Source: JAMOAW01 sp039908535
GTDB taxonomy: Bacteria; Pseudomonadota; Magnetococcia; Magnetococcales; JADFZT01
Assembly: GCA_039908535.1 (NCBI GenBank)
Contig: JAMOAW010000029.1
Location: forward strand, 1 to 35,563
Direction of reading: 5' to 3'
DNA length: 35,563 bases
The notes under the pieces are model-generated. The model made no database searches. It was not told where the DNA came from and saw nothing but the letters and a program-made list of their open reading frames with translations. Within the stretch, counting starts at the first letter, position 1, and each line of letters begins with the position of its first letter. A program made the position numbers and the translations under genes. This document shows, one piece after another, positions 33,832 through 35,563 of the stretch.

Positions 33832-34266
33832 TGATTTATATTATTTTTAACCACTAACAAAAAAACGAAACCCTGAGGGATTGATACCAATTTGCAATCA
33901 AATGGGTAAATATAGGACCTTATCTCGTACAATATGTGCATGTCGTAAACATCACGCCTATGGGAAAAATTAAAGCAAGACCTTGGGAGGTTGCACCCCC
34001 CCCCTGCTTGGAGGCTACAAAGTCAAAAATAAATTCAAAAATAAATTCAAAAGCAACACCTTGGAGGCTCTGCCTCCAAACCTCCGCCGGGGAGCGTGAC
34101 GCTCCCCGGACCCCTCCAATAATACTTTATTGAACGCAAATTGGGATGAGAAGCGATTCTGCCCCCCTAAAAAAAAGGTCTTAATTTCTATTATTCCAAT
34201 GATACATAACATAAGCCTAGATTATTTTAGGCACTGGCAAGGGGTTTTGTCTAGAGAAGCCCCCCC
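33832..34266. repeat. Composite hairpin repeat block
   Basis: A 435-bp gap. It contains a degenerate start (AAACCCTGAGGGATTG at 33868 on), CAAGACCTTGGGAGGTTG (33979 on), two tandem AAAAATAAATTC units (34025-34048), TTGGAGGC-TCT-GCCTCCAA (34061-34079), a perfect 10-bp stem CCGGGGAGCG/CGCTCCCCGG (34087-34109), and an eroded end (34138-34190). The two hairpins here differ in sequence from the main family. The start of the channel gene is on the left and the stop of the epimerase on the right. Confidence 0.7.
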
Positions 34267-35259
34267 TTATAACCAACCCAAAGATTGATAACTGGCCACG
34301 ACCTCGGCAATTCCCCGTTCCAAATCATAAACCGGGGCATACCCCAATTCCCGCCGAGCTTTGGCAATAGAATAACCATAACCGCCAGAAAACATTAAAA
34401 TACGTGATCGGGTCACCAAAGGACGAATCGGGACAACACCCGCCACCCCTTCCAAACACCAAGCGGCTCCTCGCGCCACAGATAAAGGGATAGAAACCCT
34501 TGGTGGAGTCACCCCCACCGCTTTAGCAATGGTCCAAACCAAATACCGCCAAGTGACCGGTTCCTCTCCACCAATCAAATAAATCTCGCCATTTTGACCA
34601 CCAAACATGGCATGCAATATCCCCTCGACCACATCAACCACATGCACTGGATGAATCCACGCCTCCCCTGATCCGATAAAAGCAAATCTCCTCCGGGCAA
34701 TCGCTCGAAACAACGGCCATTTCCACCCATCCTCAGGGCCATAGGTAAAGGTAGGACGCACCACCACAAGAGGAATGCCCAACTGTTGGGCCCGACTCAA
34801 CATCACCTCTTCGGCCTCCCCTTTACAACGTTCATAATCGGTTGCCGGGGTATTCACAGTGGTTTCATCTCCACACACCCGCCCCAACGGACCAGACACC
34901 CCTCCTGCACTCAAATGAACAAAACAACGCGGTGGCAACTTGGAAAAACGTTCCAATAACATCACTCCCCCCTCAACATTAACCGCCCGTAATGCACTTG
35001 CCGACACCCCCCACCCCCCCAATCGTCCAGCGGCATGAATCACCCATGTCACCCCCTCCTCCACCCCAACCAGACTTTTGGGCACCGTCAAGTCCCCAAC
35101 GAACCACTCCACCCCCTCCTCCAAATAAGCTGGCTTTTGCCGCACCAACGCCCGCACTGGCCACCCCTGCCGACACAACCTGCGTACCAACCACCCCCCA
35201 ATAAATCCCCCAGCTCCAGTCACCAACACCCGCCCCCCCCCGATCACATCCCCTTTCAT
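34267..35259 (-). CDS. NAD-dependent epimerase/dehydratase (extended SDR)
   Basis: A 330-aa extended short-chain dehydrogenase. The Rossmann dinucleotide site is VLVTGAGGFIGGWLVRRL (residues 10-27), with HAAGRLGGWG after the fourth strand and the catalytic YxxxK as YERCK near 143. The NAD(P)-binding core and the C-terminal PVTWRYLVWTIAKAVGVTPP segment resemble sugar-nucleotide or 3-beta-hydroxysteroid-like members. The substrate is unknown. The ATG at 35259 is chosen because GGGAGG lies 8 nt before it; the longer frame starts with a TTG at 35274. It is flanked by repeats on both sides, with no obvious operon partner. Confidence 0.9.
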   Translation of the reverse strand: MKGDVIGGGRVLVTGAGGFIGGWLVRRLCRQGWPVRALVRQKPAYLEEGVEWFVGDLTVPKSLVGVEEGVTWVIHAAGRLGGWGVSASALRAVNVEGGVMLLERFSKLPPRCFVHLSAGGVSGPLGRVCGDETTVNTPATDYERCKGEAEEVMLSRAQQLGIPLVVVRPTFTYGPEDGWKWPLFRAIARRRFAFIGSGEAWIHPVHVVDVVEGILHAMFGGQNGEIYLIGGEEPVTWRYLVWTIAKAVGVTPPRVSIPLSVARGAAWCLEGVAGVVPIRPLVTRSRILMFSGGYGYSIAKARRELGYAPVYDLERGIAEVVASYQSLGWL

Positions 35260-35296
35260 CCATTTTCCTCCCAAGCAAAATAAAAATAAAAATTAT

Positions 35297-35436
35297 CAAT
35301 AAAAAAAAGGGGTCTGGGGGATTGCCCCCAGGGTTTTGCTTTTGACTTTGCTTTTGACTTTAGCTTTTGAACTCGGTTTTGCTTTATTCAAACAGCAGGG
35401 GGGTTGGGGGATGCAATCCCCCAAGGTCTTGATTTT
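35297..35436. repeat. Repeat copy with two hairpin modules
   Basis: AAAAGGGGTCTGGGGGATTG and CCCCCAGGG at 35302-35335 closely match 7756-7790. A variable run of GCTTTTGACTT units follows, then the TTGGGGGATGCAATCCCCCAA module at 35403-35424. The module order is the same as at 19341-19464. Confidence 0.85.
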
Positions 35437-35443
35437 TTATACC

Positions 35444-35563
35444 TTATACCATATAATGTTCATAAAATTCTCTAGCACTCAACTGCATAGAACATTTTTT
35501 ACAAATAAACCTCTGTAAATTTTTTTGATCACCAAAGATACCATCTTCTTTATTGATATTAAA
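35444..35563 (-). CDS. C-terminus of an unknown protein, cut by the window edge
   Basis: The last 39 codons and stop TAA of a minus-strand gene whose start lies beyond the window. The frame is open from the edge. The peptide has FICKKCSMQLSAREFYEH (19-36), with a CxxC pair that could bind a metal, possibly as a zinc ribbon with upstream residues. The base composition is AT-rich. The family cannot be named. A chance open frame of this length is possible, but the composition looks protein-like. Confidence 0.45.
   Translation of the reverse strand, partial: FNINKEDGIFGDQKNLQRFICKKCSMQLSAREFYEHYMV

Noticed and set aside
1..35563. CRISPR array
   Set aside because: The repeats are long, irregularly spaced and modular, without uniform spacers or cas genes.
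1..35563. tRNA or rRNA genes, prophage or integron
   Set aside because: No cloverleaf, rRNA motif, integrase or structural phage gene was recognised on either strand by eye.

Overview
The window is about 35.6 kb of a moderately AT-rich bacterial chromosome. It suggests a Gram-negative proteobacterium with signalling proteins for motility and oxygen. The evidence is an RpoH-type sigma factor, a ClpS/ClpA pair, single-chain pyruvate carboxylase, a CnoX-like thioredoxin, FolE2, PilZ, HD-GYP, CheX-like and bacteriohemerythrin domains, and the conserved order prs-rplY-pth-ychF. A magnetotactic Magnetococcia-like or other deep alphaproteobacterial lineage fits, but that is inference and nothing here proves it. 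No rRNA, tRNA, CRISPR array, phage module or transposase gene was seen.

Layout. Positions 1-4020 (minus strand): repeat DNA, a CnoX-like thioredoxin, a DEAD-box RNA helicase and a LysR regulator. Positions 4166-6480 (plus): a small secreted two-cysteine protein, a lysine/threonine-only disordered protein, and an FHA protein fused to a degenerate GGDEF domain, closed by a clear terminator. Positions 6640-8350 (minus): rpoH and a PilZ protein, separated by two nested inverted-repeat elements. Positions 8839-9533 (plus): a small protein and a YqaA/DedA membrane protein. Positions 9530-15292 (minus): an AIPR-type nuclease-like protein 17 bp upstream of a membrane HD-GYP-hemerythrin fusion, then a Cache histidine kinase. 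Positions 15547-25018 (minus): pyc, clpA-clpS and recN-nadK. Positions 25197-28605 (plus): folE2-proS-cheX-like plus an internally duplicated helical protein. Positions 28920-32479 (minus): ychF, pth, rplY and prs, where prs is broken by an out-of-frame deletion. Positions 32662-35259 (minus): a cyclic-nucleotide-gated K+ channel and an NAD-dependent epimerase. The last 120 bp hold the C-terminus of a further minus-strand gene.

The main unexplained signal is a family of modular, hairpin-rich intergenic repeats, with at least a dozen copies. Their modules are a GCCCTGCGGGC hairpin, a CTGGGGG-ATGAAT-CCCCCAG hairpin, a CCCTCTTTTT/AAAAAGAGGG hairpin and a GGGGGGCGG-TTCT-CCGCCCCCC hairpin, followed by AAGGTCTTGATTTTTATT. 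They sit mostly just after stop codons and in some cases seem to supply the stop codon. One copy (7865-8008) has terminal inverted repeats and a perfect 9-bp target duplication, so at least part of the family moves or once moved as a MITE-like element.

How the genes work together: the housekeeping blocks cover translation (proS, rplY, pth, ychF), proteolysis and stress (rpoH, clpS-clpA, CnoX), DNA repair (recN), and anaplerosis and cofactors (pyc, nadK, folE2). Among them is a scattered set of cyclic-di-nucleotide or sensory genes (PilZ, degenerate GGDEF, HD-GYP-hemerythrin, histidine kinase, CheX-like, cNMP-gated channel). This suggests that second-messenger and redox sensing matter in this organism.
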